From CAYUNT01 sp964446285 (GTDB lineage Bacteria; Sumerlaeota; Sumerlaeia; SLMS01; CAYUNT01): a stretch of 40,023 nucleotides of DNA. A program made the position numbers and the translations under genes. The DNA is taken from positions 1 to 40,023 of the forward strand of contig CAYUNT010000014.1 of assembly GCA_964446285.1 (NCBI GenBank). Direction: 5' to 3'. Positions 32,702-40,023 of the stretch are shown one piece after another. Each line of letters begins with the position of its first letter. The first letter of the stretch is position 1. The notes below the pieces were generated by a model. That model saw only the letters and a list, made by a program, of their open reading frames with translations. It had not been told where the DNA came from and did no database searches.

Positions 32702-34467
32702 TGAGAAGAAGGGATTGCTCCAGTGGAGGGGTTAGGCTGAATCCCGGCCGAAGCCAGCGCCCCAACAAACGCCTCGCGAATGATTTTGTAGCCTTCGCGG
32801 CTCAGGTGGAGTCCGTCGCTGGAATACTCGGGGCGGAGCAAGTTGCTCCCCGAACCCTCGGCAAGTTGTGGAAAAACATCCACAAAATGAACCTTCGCGC
32901 CGGCTTTGGAGGCCACTTCGCGATACGCGGCGTTCAATTGCGGAACCAGCGCCGCCATAAACTCATACTTGTCGCGCGTCGGAAAGCTAGACACGACAAA
33001 GATATCCGCATCGGGAACTCCCTTTTGAATGCGGCTGATGATTTCGGCCATCGCATCTGCGATTTCGCCGATCGCGGGCTTGCCGGTTTTCGCTGTCGAG
33101 GCGAGATCGTTACGCCCATTTTTGATAATGACCGCGCGCGGATGGCAGTCGATCGCCGAGCAATAGAGGCGGTGGAGCAGGCCGCGGCCTCCCCCCAGGC
33201 CCATTCCATCCGCTGAGATTCCCCTGTTGGCGACGATGAAATCGTCAAACGTCTTGTAGCGTTCGGCGAGTTCCATGCTCGAGCTGCCCAGCAAAACGAC
33301 TGGCCGCGGCACGCCGGGGATGTCCCAGCGTTCGGCGTTCTCGCGTTCGAAAGCCAGCGCGCGCTCAACATAGTGCAGGTGCCATTTTCCATGCACCTGG
33401 CGGCCCAGCGTCGAGGTTGTTGGGGTTTGCGCCGCGCTTGGGGATTTCGCCAGGCGCGTGCGGAAATTCGCCGCATGAAAATCCAGGTGCTCGGGCAGAT
33501 GTGTGCGCCAGTAAGTTTGCGAGTGGCCGCCAGGGAATTCGCGATAGGTGTGCACGATGCCGCGGTTTGTGAGGCGCTCGTCCAGGCGGCGGTTGTCCTC
33601 GACGCAGCCCGTCGCGTCCGAAACTCCCGTGTCGAACAGGAGGGCGACATCCGCGTTCGCGAAAGCATCTGCCTGGTCGCACGCATCGTGTTCGCGCCAG
33701 AAGGACTCATTCTCCTCGCTCGCGGCCGGATCGCCCATCACGCCGTTCATCAGCCATTTGCCTGGATGCAGGCGGATATGCAGAATTCCGCTCATCGAGG
33801 ACGCGGCGGAAAACAAATCAGGATGGCGCGCCGCAAGCGTGAACGCCCCGTGCCCGCCCATGCTGTATCCGGCCAGTCCGCGCCCTTCGCGCGAGGCGAT
33901 TGTGGGCAGGCGCGCGTCCACGTCGGCGATCACGTCGCGCGTGACAAACGTCTCGTAATTCGATCCCTCAGCGACGGGGCTGTCCACATACCAGGCTGTT
34001 TTTCCCTCGGGAGCGACGGCGATGAGTTCGCGTCCGGCAACAGCCTCGGCAGCGCGAATCGGTCCGGTCCAATCCGAAGGCTGCCCGTAAGCGCCATGCA
34101 GCAAATACACCACCGGGTAGCGGCGCCCCGGTTCGAGCGGGCCAGGCAGGATGACACGATATTCGGCCTCGCGCCCGAGGGCGGCGCTGTGGAAGTGGAC
34201 GACCGTCACACTGCTCGTGAAATCCGCTGCGGCGGCGGTGGCGGGCGATGAGGCGGGCAATAACGGCGCGGCCACCGCCTGAGACGGGGCGGCGGCCTGA
34301 GCGAGCGCGGCGGATTGGGCCGGCGCTTGATCGCTCAAGCGACGCGAGGTCCCGCCGCAGGCGGCAAGAATCATGCACAGCGCCAACGCGCACGCCGCGG
34401 GCGCAAGCAATGCCTTCCATGCAAATTGCGAAGAATTTTCGCTGTTTCTTGTTGCTGATAGTTTCAT
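32698..34467 (-). CDS. Lipoprotein with fused esterase and SGNH-hydrolase domains
   Basis: 589 residues from ATG 34467, where a signal peptide and lipobox (CMILAAC, Cys37) begin; an ORF start 36 codons upstream is not signal-like. An Ala/Pro linker follows. Domain 1 (about 85-335) is an alpha/beta-hydrolase esterase of the S-formylglutathione/feruloyl type: VVYLLHGAYG, GYSMGGHGAF (Ser202), LFDTGVSD (Asp280), GGHSQTYW (His315). Domain 2 (about 390-580) is SGNH: LLGSSSMEL (Ser near 395, GSS in place of GDS), NRGISADG, NGRNDL (Asn453), DGLHLS (Asp551, His554). Both active sites look complete, suggesting a double-acting carbohydrate deacylase at the outer membrane. It is translationally coupled to a downstream glycosyltransferase. 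Confidence 0.88.
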   Translation of the reverse strand: MKLSATRNSENSSQFAWKALLAPAACALALCMILAACGGTSRRLSDQAPAQSAALAQAAAPSQAVAAPLLPASSPATAAAADFTSSVTVVHFHSAALGREAEYRVILPGPLEPGRRYPVVYLLHGAYGQPSDWTGPIRAAEAVAGRELIAVAPEGKTAWYVDSPVAEGSNYETFVTRDVIADVDARLPTIASREGRGLAGYSMGGHGAFTLAARHPDLFSAASSMSGILHIRLHPGKWLMNGVMGDPAASEENESFWREHDACDQADAFANADVALLFDTGVSDATGCVEDNRRLDERLTNRGIVHTYREFPGGHSQTYWRTHLPEHLDFHAANFRTRLAKSPSAAQTPTTSTLGRQVHGKWHLHYVERALAFERENAERWDIPGVPRPVVLLGSSSMELAERYKTFDDFIVANRGISADGMGLGGGRGLLHRLYCSAIDCHPRAVIIKNGRNDLASTAKTGKPAIGEIADAMAEIISRIQKGVPDADIFVVSSFPTRDKYEFMAALVPQLNAAYREVASKAGAKVHFVDVFPQLAEGSGSNLLRPEYSSDGLHLSREGYKIIREAFVGALASAGIQPNPSTGAIPSSQ

Positions 34468-34757
34468 CCGTTCATCTGCTCCAGCGTATATCAAATCTCC
34501 CCCGACGCAAAGATGCTGAGAATCTCCCAGCGGACTCAAGGGGGGATTGTGCGGGAGCGGGAGGCGGCGCAGCAAAAGAAAGGAGGAGCCCAGGACGCAG
34601 GGTGCATTTGCATGCCAAATTTCTCTGAGTTATACCCCTCGCATTCCATGCATCGGCTTGACAGTCGCCCCGGTCTGGTTTTGGGTTACGGGGACCTCCG
34701 AGAGGAGAGACTGTCTTTTATATAGATGGAATAGAATTTTTCGAGGCCGCCAAAGAT

Positions 34758-36539
34758 ATGAGTCAACCGCCACAGGTCATCATTGCCACAGATTGCGGCA
34801 GCACGACGACCAAAGCCATTCTGATTGAGAAAAAAGGCGGCGAATACCGCCAGACCTTCCGCGGCGAAGCGCCCACCACCGTGGAAGCGCCCTTCAACGA
34901 CGTGACGCGCGGCGTCCTGAACGCGATCGCTGAAGTGGAAGACCTCTCGGGACGCACGATTCTCGATGGCGAAAAATTCATCACGCCCGCCGAAGGCAAT
35001 CGCGGGGTGGACATCTACATTTCGACTTCAAGCGCGGGCGGCGGCCTGCAAATGCTCGTGGCAGGCGCCGTGAAAACCATGACGGGCGAAAGCGCGCAGC
35101 GGGCGGCCCTTGGCGCGGGTGCCATCGTCATGGATGTGATCGCCAACAACGATGGACGCCTGCCGCACCAGAAAATCGAACGCATCCGCAGTCTGCGGCC
35201 CGATATGATCCTGCTTTCGGGCGGCACGGACGGCGGCACAATCACGCACGTGGTGCAACTGAGCGAATACATTGCGGCGGCCAACCCGCGCCCGCGCCTC
35301 GGGCACACCTACAGCCTGCCGGTGATCTTCGCGGGCAACAAGGACGCGCGCCCGCAAATCGAGGAAATCCTTGGGAAATGCACGACGCTTTATGTGACGG
35401 ACAACCTGCGCCCGACGCTTGAACAGGAAAATTTGTTTCCGGCGCGCTTGAAAATCCAGGACCTCTTCATGGAGCACGTGATGGCGCAGGCGCCCGGCTA
35501 TGGGCGGCTGAAATCGTGGACGGCCGTGCCGATCATGCCGACGCCCGCCGCCGTGGGGCGGCTTATCCAGGCCGTGAGCGAACGCGATAATATCAATGTG
35601 GCCGGCGTCGATATCGGCGGCGCGACAACCGATGTGTTTTCGGATTTCGACCGCGTGTTCAACCGCACGGTGTCGGCAAATCTTGGCATGAGCTACAGCG
35701 TGTCGAACGTGCTGGCCGAGGCGGGAATCGCGAATATTATGCGCTGGATTCCGTTCGACATGAACGAGGAGGATTTGCGCAACCGGGTTAAAAACAAAAT
35801 GATCCGCCCGACAACGATCCCCCAGACGCTGCGCGAACTCATCGTCGAACAAGCGCTGGCGCGCGAGGCCTTGCGCCTCGCCTTCGAACAGCACAAACTC
35901 CTCGCCGTCGGACTCAAGGGCGTGCAAAAGGCCCGTTCCATCTCGGATATTTTCGTGCAGAGCGGCAGCGATGATTCGCTCATCCAGATGACGCGCCTCA
36001 ACCTGCTCATCGGTTCGGGCGGGGTGCTTTCGCACGCGCCGCGCCGCTCGCAATCGATGATGATGATGGCGGATTCCTTTGGCACCGAGGGCATTACGCA
36101 ACTGGCCGTGGACAGCATTTTCATGATGCCGCATCTGGGCGTGCTTTCGGAAGTGAATCCCGAGGCCGCCACGGAAGTGTTCGAGAAAGACTGCCTGATT
36201 CCGCTCGGAACGTGCCTTGCGCCGCGCGGACAAGGCAAGCGCGGCGCGCGTTGTTTCGACTTCCGCGCGGGCGATCAGAGCGGCTCGATTCAGGTGGGCG
36301 AAGTGCGCCTGTTGCCGCTCCCCGCCGGACAGCGGGTTCCGCTCGAAGCCACGCCCGCCAAGGGATTCGACCTCGGGGCTGGCGACGGAAAAACTGTAAA
36401 AGGCGAGGCGGTTGGCGGCGTCGTTGGGCTGATGCTCGATGGGCGCGGGCGCCCGCTCATACTTTCGGACAAACCTGCCCAGCGCCGCGAAGACCTGCTC
36501 GCCTGGGCCAAGGCGATGGACCTCTACCCCGCGTTTTAA
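34758..36539 (+). CDS. MutL/GlmL-like protein (glutamate mutase accessory family)
   Basis: 593 residues. ASKHA nucleotide-binding marks: ATDCGSTTTKAIL (10-21), MILLSGGTDGG, VIFAGNKDARPQIEE, VAGVDIGGATTDVF, LLIGSGGVLSH. These are typical of the MutL family (pfam MutL; GlmL of glutamate mutase systems), relatives of 2-hydroxyglutaryl-CoA dehydratase activators. Members are usually about 460 residues; this is longer, with a C-terminal region (about 490-593) of unknown role. GlmL is thought to maintain B12-dependent mutases, but no mutS/mutE genes are in the window, so its partner is elsewhere or different. Divergent from the esterase gene, with a 290-bp gap. Shine-Dalgarno GAGG is 11 bases away. 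Confidence 0.9.
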   Translation: MSQPPQVIIATDCGSTTTKAILIEKKGGEYRQTFRGEAPTTVEAPFNDVTRGVLNAIAEVEDLSGRTILDGEKFITPAEGNRGVDIYISTSSAGGGLQMLVAGAVKTMTGESAQRAALGAGAIVMDVIANNDGRLPHQKIERIRSLRPDMILLSGGTDGGTITHVVQLSEYIAAANPRPRLGHTYSLPVIFAGNKDARPQIEEILGKCTTLYVTDNLRPTLEQENLFPARLKIQDLFMEHVMAQAPGYGRLKSWTAVPIMPTPAAVGRLIQAVSERDNINVAGVDIGGATTDVFSDFDRVFNRTVSANLGMSYSVSNVLAEAGIANIMRWIPFDMNEEDLRNRVKNKMIRPTTIPQTLRELIVEQALAREALRLAFEQHKLLAVGLKGVQKARSISDIFVQSGSDDSLIQMTRLNLLIGSGGVLSHAPRRSQSMMMMADSFGTEGITQLAVDSIFMMPHLGVLSEVNPEAATEVFEKDCLIPLGTCLAPRGQGKRGARCFDFRAGDQSGSIQVGEVRLLPLPAGQRVPLEATPAKGFDLGAGDGKTVKGEAVGGVVGLMLDGRGRPLILSDKPAQRREDLLAWAKAMDLYPAF

Positions 36540-36573
36540 TTCTAAATCGAGTGCTTGATGCTGCGTTGTGGAA

Positions 36574-36609
36574 ATGGGACCCATAAGACGAATGGGACCT
36601 ATGAGGCGT
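36574..36609 (+). repeat. Nonamer array 6, 4 units
   Basis: ATGGGACCC, ATAAGACGA, ATGGGACCT, ATGAGGCGT in register, then TTGCC, the same flank as array 3. It lies 34 bp after the MutL stop. Confidence 0.85.
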
Positions 36610-36631
36610 TTGCCAATGAAGAAGCACGCTG

Positions 36632-36648
36632 CCATGCCGCCGGCATGG
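36632..36648. promoter_or_regulatory. Palindrome, possible terminator or operator
   Basis: CCATGCCG and CGGCATGG flank a single C. A T-run (TATTTTTT) begins about 8 bases after it, so terminator function for MutL is possible but not clean. Confidence 0.4.
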
Positions 36649-36665
36649 TATCGGGTATTTTTTCA

Positions 36666-36693
36666 TTCGCTTCGCGATTTATCGCGACGCGAA
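36666..36693. promoter_or_regulatory. Imperfect palindrome, possible operator
   Basis: TTCGC-T-TCGCGAT, a TT centre, then ATCGCGA-C-GCGAA: 12 of 13 positions pair. It lies 200 bp upstream of the caspase gene; no known binding site is recognised. Confidence 0.4.
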
Positions 36694-36895
36694 CAAGATA
36701 AAAGCCCATTCCAGTCATAGTGTTTCGCATGGATTGGTTCCTCTGGACTGGATGCGTCCACGCAGGGCTTTTGGTTGACCTGCGGGGATTTGTCGCGGGT
36801 AATCGGATTGGCTGAACCTGTCGCTTCCCCCGGGGCCGTTCGCGAAAGCGCGCGCCTCGCGCCTCCATTGTTCAACTTTCAGGAGCGATTTTCAG

Positions 36896-38698
36896 ATGCG
36901 AACAGGCGATCACGATTCGAAATATCGTCATTCTCCTTCCTTTCCTCGCTCTGGCGTCTCCGCGGTGACAAGAATTTTCCCCGCCTTTTTCTCTTTGATA
37001 TTCCTGTTTGCCGGAGCGGGATTTATTCCCCCGGCGCTCTGGGCGCAGGAGTCCGCCACAACCTCCACCGCGCGGGCCATCTCCCTGCCTTCTGTCAATA
37101 ATCCCGCGCCCGGTTCCGCATCCAACTCGCCCCCCCTGCCCACTCCCTCAGATAAAGTGCGCCAGATTTCCATCGGCCTTGCTCAAGAGCCGGCGCCCGC
37201 GCCCGCCGCTCCACCCGCCTGGACTTCGGCCCCCGCCAGCTTTGGCCCCGGACGCCGTTACGCTGTCATCATCGGAATCAACCAATACAAAAACAGCGAC
37301 CTTAATTTGAACTTCTGCGTTCCGGATGCGCGCCTCATCTATGACCTGCTCACCGATCCCGCGCGAGGCGGCGTTCCGAAGGAAAACGCGCGGCTTCTCT
37401 ACGATTCCGAAGCTACGCGCCTCGAAATCGAGCGCGCCTTCGAGGACCTCCTCGCCAAAGTGACACCCGACGACATGGTGTTCATTTACTACTCGGGGCA
37501 TGGAGCACCCGGCCCTAATGACCTCTTTTTCTGGGTGACCCACGACGCGGACCTCGACCGCCTGCGCACGTCGTCGCTCTCCAACGCGCGCATCGGCGAA
37601 TTCCTTCACGACGTCCAGGCCAACCGCATGGTGCAGTTTCTTGATTGCTGCTACTCGCTCGGAACGGTAACGGGCCGCGCGGGCGCGCTCCCGATGCCCG
37701 ATGGCGATCCGTTCAGCGGCATTGTCTCGCAGGGGCGCCTGACCTTCACCGCCACCTCGGGGCGCGAAAAAGCCATCGAACTCAGCCGGTTCGGACACGG
37801 CGCGTTCACATATTTCCTCGCGGACGGACTCAAAGGCGGGGCGGACACGAATTTCGACGGGTGGGTGGACGCCGATGAAGCCTGGAGCCATCTCAACGCC
37901 AAAGTCACTTATGAGGCGCAGCAACAAGGCAATCCGCAGCATCCCTACCGGTTCGGAGCATCGACATTCGGGCTGCGCCTGACGCGCGATCCCACGGTGG
38001 GCGAGCGGCTCGGCCCGGCTGAAAGCGGACTGGAAATCCTCTTCCGCAATGGTTCCATAACAAAACTTGAATATGACGAGGCGCGCCGCCTCGTTGCGCT
38101 TGCGCCTGGTGGGCCGTTCGAGGCCGACCGCACGGCCACGCTGCGGCTCGCCACGGGCGACATCACGCCAGATCAATGGCGCCGCCTGCTTTTCCGCAAT
38201 CGCACCGGTTCGGAGGGCGCTGCGGCCGCGACTCCATCCGCGCCAGAGGCAACGCCCCCGCCGCTGCCGACACCGCCGCCCACGCTCACTCCCGCTCCGC
38301 CGACGCCTTCACCCACTCCGCAGCCGACGCCCGTAGTGCGATTCGCGTCGCCGTGGTCGAAGATGCCCGACGTCGAGCGCCTGCGCCTGCTTGCCGACGC
38401 CATCGAGAAAATGTATATGGACACTGGCCAGGCGCCGGTTCCGGGCACAAATTGGCATCGCGCGCTGGTCGAAAACACAGGCGCGCCGGGATGGAGCGGC
38501 CCTTACATCGGCATTAGCGCCGATTATCCGCCCATTGACCGCTGGAACACGCCAATTGTCTATGAACAAACCAAAATCCAGCTGCCGGGCAAAGCGCCGC
38601 GTTTCAAAATCAAAGTCATCTCCTGCGGCGCGGACGGTATTTACGATGGCGGATTGAAAAACGACCGACAGGAGGAGAGGACGTTACGGAGGAAGTGA
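36896..38698 (+). CDS. Exported caspase-like (C14) protease fused to a GspG-like domain
   Basis: 600 residues. A signal peptide ends near ALWAQE (about 50). The caspase p20 domain (about 120-365) starts RYAVIIGINQY, with catalytic His202 in YYSGHG and Cys252 in FLDCCYS. An EF-hand-like loop DTNFDGWVDADEAW (317-330) could bind calcium. A small helical segment follows (about 376-436), then a Pro-rich linker (about 445-480). The C-terminus (about 485-590) resembles the globular part of GspG pseudopilins: RLLADAIEKMYMDTGQAP, GWSGPYIG, PPIDRWNTPIVYE and ISCGADGIYDGG, but without a prepilin leader. AGGAG lies 10 bases before the ATG. Codons 15-24 come from CTCNGCGTC repeat units. Confidence 0.88.
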   Translation: MRTGDHDSKYRHSPSFPRSGVSAVTRIFPAFFSLIFLFAGAGFIPPALWAQESATTSTARAISLPSVNNPAPGSASNSPPLPTPSDKVRQISIGLAQEPAPAPAAPPAWTSAPASFGPGRRYAVIIGINQYKNSDLNLNFCVPDARLIYDLLTDPARGGVPKENARLLYDSEATRLEIERAFEDLLAKVTPDDMVFIYYSGHGAPGPNDLFFWVTHDADLDRLRTSSLSNARIGEFLHDVQANRMVQFLDCCYSLGTVTGRAGALPMPDGDPFSGIVSQGRLTFTATSGREKAIELSRFGHGAFTYFLADGLKGGADTNFDGWVDADEAWSHLNAKVTYEAQQQGNPQHPYRFGASTFGLRLTRDPTVGERLGPAESGLEILFRNGSITKLEYDEARRLVALAPGGPFEADRTATLRLATGDITPDQWRRLLFRNRTGSEGAAAATPSAPEATPPPLPTPPPTLTPAPPTPSPTPQPTPVVRFASPWSKMPDVERLRLLADAIEKMYMDTGQAPVPGTNWHRALVENTGAPGWSGPYIGISADYPPIDRWNTPIVYEQTKIQLPGKAPRFKIKVISCGADGIYDGGLKNDRQEERTLRRK

Positions 38699-38709
38699 AC
38701 TGGGGGGAA

Positions 38710-38730
38710 GTTGCGAGTTGTGGGTTGTGA
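38710..38730 (+). repeat. GTTGTGA heptamer array, 3 units
   Basis: GTTGCGA, GTTGTGG, GTTGTGA in register, 11 bp after the caspase stop, then GAGAAGAAG as after the left arm at 22423. Confidence 0.8.
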
Positions 38731-38739
38731 GAGAAGAAG

Positions 38740-38770
38740 TGGTCGGTAAACAGGGGGGCAGTGAACAATT
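38740..38770 (+). repeat. GGTCGGTAAACAG-type degenerate direct repeat
   Basis: GGTCGGTAAACAG is followed by GGGGGCAGTGAACA; the shared GGTnAGTnAACA core suggests a two-unit decayed array between the heptamer and nonamer arrays. Low certainty. Confidence 0.35.
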
Positions 38771-38824
38771 GTGGATTTGCATGGGGCTATTGGCAAAATC
38801 GTAAATGTCCTTTGGGCCATTTTC

Positions 38825-38869
38825 GTCTCATGGGTCCCATACGTCCCATAGGTCCTATAAGTCCCATTC
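38825..38869 (-). repeat. Nonamer array 7, 5 units
   Basis: On the plus strand GTCTCATGG, GTCCCATAC, GTCCCATAG, GTCCTATAA, GTCCCATTC in register. It ends 22 bp before the lipoprotein start, so it is in the mRNA leader if transcription starts upstream. Confidence 0.88.
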
Positions 38870-38890
38870 CTCTTTCGCGGAGGCTTTGGC

Positions 38891-39937
38891 ATGAAAACGG
38901 CAATTGCATTTTCGGAAAACCACATCCGCATCCGCGTGGTTTGGCGCGCGGCGCTCGCCTTGCTCGCGGCGGTGTTTCTGGGCGGATGCTATCATTATGT
39001 AAAGGTGGACATCACCGTGCCCGCAAACAAAACGCTGCCGGGCGTGCGCGAGCTGGCTGTGGGCACATTCGCGAATAAAACCGATCTGGCGCGCGAAATG
39101 AACCTCGGCGCCAGCATTGCTCCGCAAATCGTCGAAGGCATCAACGCGGAAAAATTCGTCACGGCCCACATGCTCGATGCCTCCAATGCGGAATCGGACG
39201 CGGATGCGATCAAACGCGCTCCCGAGGGTGTTCACGCAGTGCTGCTCGGGACTGTGGCGGATGCATCGTCGGTTGACTCTCCGCCATTGGTCGTCATGAT
39301 GCCTGTCTGGAACCAGCAAACTCAGACAATGGACCAGGTGCAGATGATGAAGGTGTCGCGTTCGGCGAAACTGGCGCTCGAATATAGGGTTTTACGCACC
39401 GAAGACGGTTCGCCGGTATGCGCCGACTCGATGAGCGATGCGCGCGCGGTGGAAAACACGGCGCAAAACGCCGACCTGGCCCGCGCCGGGCTTCCCGCAC
39501 CGGCCAACATGATTCAATCCATGCTCCCGCCCATGATCCGCCGGTTTGTAACAGACCTGACGCCCACTACGGTTCAGGAAAAGCGCCGCCTGTTCCGCGA
39601 GGATGGCGAGGTGAAACTCGGCGTCAAATCAGCGGATAACGGCCTTTGGGACGAGGCGCAGGCGTATTGGGAAGAAGCGATCAATACGGCGGATTCGTCG
39701 CAGGAAATGAAGCCGTCGAAAAAGGCCCGCATCAAAGCCGCCGCGCTCTACAACCTGGCCGTGTATTACGAGGCGCATAACGACTTTGATCGGGCGAAGG
39801 AAAAACTCAACGAGGCGCGCGCCCAGCGGCCCGACGTATCGTGGTTCAGCAAATACGCGGGTGTGGTCAACAAACGCGCCACGCAATTCCGCCGCGTCGA
39901 GGAACAACGCGAGGCGATGGACAAACGGCCCAACTGA
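38891..39937 (+). CDS. Lipoprotein with C-terminal tetratricopeptide-like helices
   Basis: 348 residues. The N-terminus (VVWRAALALLAAVFLGGC) ends in an LGGC lipobox, so the protein is lipid-anchored in the envelope. The middle part (ELAVGTFANKTDL, IAPQIVEGINAEKFV, VHAVLLGTV) resembles the fold of LptE/CsgG-type outer-membrane proteins that begin with 'A V ... F .N.T', but I cannot assign a family. The C-terminal 110 residues (GLWDEAQAYWEEAI, KAAALYNLAVYYEAHNDFDRAKEKLNEARAQRPD) form TPR-like helices. GGAGG precedes the ATG at eight bases. It follows the caspase gene and may be co-transcribed or controlled by the repeat-rich 192-bp leader. Confidence 0.82.
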   Translation: MKTAIAFSENHIRIRVVWRAALALLAAVFLGGCYHYVKVDITVPANKTLPGVRELAVGTFANKTDLAREMNLGASIAPQIVEGINAEKFVTAHMLDASNAESDADAIKRAPEGVHAVLLGTVADASSVDSPPLVVMMPVWNQQTQTMDQVQMMKVSRSAKLALEYRVLRTEDGSPVCADSMSDARAVENTAQNADLARAGLPAPANMIQSMLPPMIRRFVTDLTPTTVQEKRRLFREDGEVKLGVKSADNGLWDEAQAYWEEAINTADSSQEMKPSKKARIKAAALYNLAVYYEAHNDFDRAKEKLNEARAQRPDVSWFSKYAGVVNKRATQFRRVEEQREAMDKRPN

Positions 39938-39946
39938 TATCGGCAT

Positions 39947-39974
39947 GTTGTGAGTTGTGGGTTGTGAGTTGTGA
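39947..39974 (+). repeat. GTTGTGA heptamer array, 4 units
   Basis: GTTGTGA, GTTGTGG, GTTGTGA, GTTGTGA in exact register, nine bases after the lipoprotein stop. Confidence 0.88.
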
Positions 39975-39979
39975 GAAAA

Positions 39980-40004
39980 TGTCCCGTCCTGAAATAGGTT
40001 GACA
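39980..40004 (+). mobile_element. Possible insertion-sequence end (25 bp, cut by window)
   Basis: Starts TGTCCCGTCCTGAAATAGG and continues with TTGACA. The TG start and sequence resemble terminal inverted repeats of IS3-like elements as I remember them. No transposase or second end is in view, so this is tentative. Confidence 0.25.
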
Positions 40005-40023
40005 GGGGGCAGGGGGCAGGGGG
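40003..40023 (+). repeat. CAGGGGG heptamer array at window end, 3 units
   Basis: Three perfect 7-bp CAGGGGG units, running to the window edge. Another simple array with 7-bp period, next to the GTTGTGA array. Confidence 0.75.

Larger units (their letters stand above)
36540..36895. other. 356-bp intergenic region with repeats and palindromes
   Basis: Holds nonamer array 6 (36574-36609), a perfect 8-bp-stem palindrome (36632-36648) and a larger imperfect palindrome (36666-36693). The caspase gene's AGGAG lies near 36882. No gene or clear promoter hexamers. Confidence 0.55.

Noticed and set aside
34658..34663. TTGACA as a -35 box before MutL
   Set aside because: No reasonable -10 hexamer at 16-18 bp; kept out of the feature list.
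34468..34757. Search for riboswitch (B12) in the MutL/esterase divergent region
   Set aside because: No B12-box-like sequence or convincing multi-stem structure was found by eye.
35028..36635. 535-codon open frame on the minus strand opposite MutL
   Set aside because: Shadow of MutL in a high-GC genome: no start signal, His/Arg/Ala-rich composition, no family match, while the plus strand encodes a clear family protein.
1..40023. CRISPR arrays, tRNA or rRNA genes
   Set aside because: The tandem arrays present have 7-9 bp units without spacers, and no cloverleaf with a conserved TpsiC arm was seen.

Overview
The window is high-GC bacterial DNA with 26 protein-coding genes and no tRNA, rRNA or CRISPR array that I can see. 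The content suggests an uncultured bacterium from the wider PVC/Hydrogenedentota/Sumerlaeota neighbourhood: a DUF362 protein with FN3 tail, a prepilin of the Planctomycetes/Lentisphaerae kind, DUF4384 proteins, a caspase-like protease, MutL, a URO-D-fold protein and many short intergenic repeats. I cannot fix the phylum from sequence alone. The left edge is a poly-G/poly-C tract, probably a contig end.

Layout. 1-4341 (minus): an SMP-30/gluconolactonase-like protein behind a large membrane DUF362/Ig/FN3 protein. 4647-9296 (plus): three exported proteins, one unknown with a strong terminator and two DUF4384 proteins. 9362-16644: YggS, then on the minus strand a glycosyltransferase, a Na+/solute symporter with a large extra loop, a UDP-glucuronate decarboxylase-like enzyme and NanE. 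17212-22374 (plus): vWA protein, PP2C phosphatase, a zinc-ribbon/beta-helix protein and a Ser/Thr kinase with a C-terminal zinc ribbon. 22592-26554 (plus): URO-D-like protein, membrane-tethered SNase nuclease and a Gfo/Idh/MocA oxidoreductase. 26581-34467 (minus): prepilin, SpoU-type methyltransferase, FHA/GAF sigma-54 activator, two glycosyltransferases and an esterase-SGNH lipoprotein. 34758-39937 (plus): MutL, a caspase fused to a GspG-like domain, and a TPR lipoprotein.

The most system-like part is 17212-22374. It matches the arrangement of 'TerY-P' triads (vWA, PP2C, zinc-ribbon kinase) but adds a fourth protein that joins a small helical adaptor-like domain, a zinc ribbon and a right-handed beta-helix. 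No TerC/TerD genes are visible nearby. A phosphorylation switch whose target or scaffold is the beta-helix protein is an inference.

The second striking layer is intergenic. At least five unrelated short-period arrays with strict unit lengths (7, 8 or 9 bp) sit against gene ends, often as inverted pairs: an ATGGGACCN nonamer in seven arrays, a GTTGTGA heptamer in four, a CACGAAA nonamer hairpin, a CACAAAG octamer hairpin and a CTCNGCGTC nonamer. There are also a 24-bp dispersed palindromic repeat in three copies, a REP-like element of about 260 bp, and an 18-bp motif in inverted pairs. Some arrays supply stop codons or end-of-protein residues.
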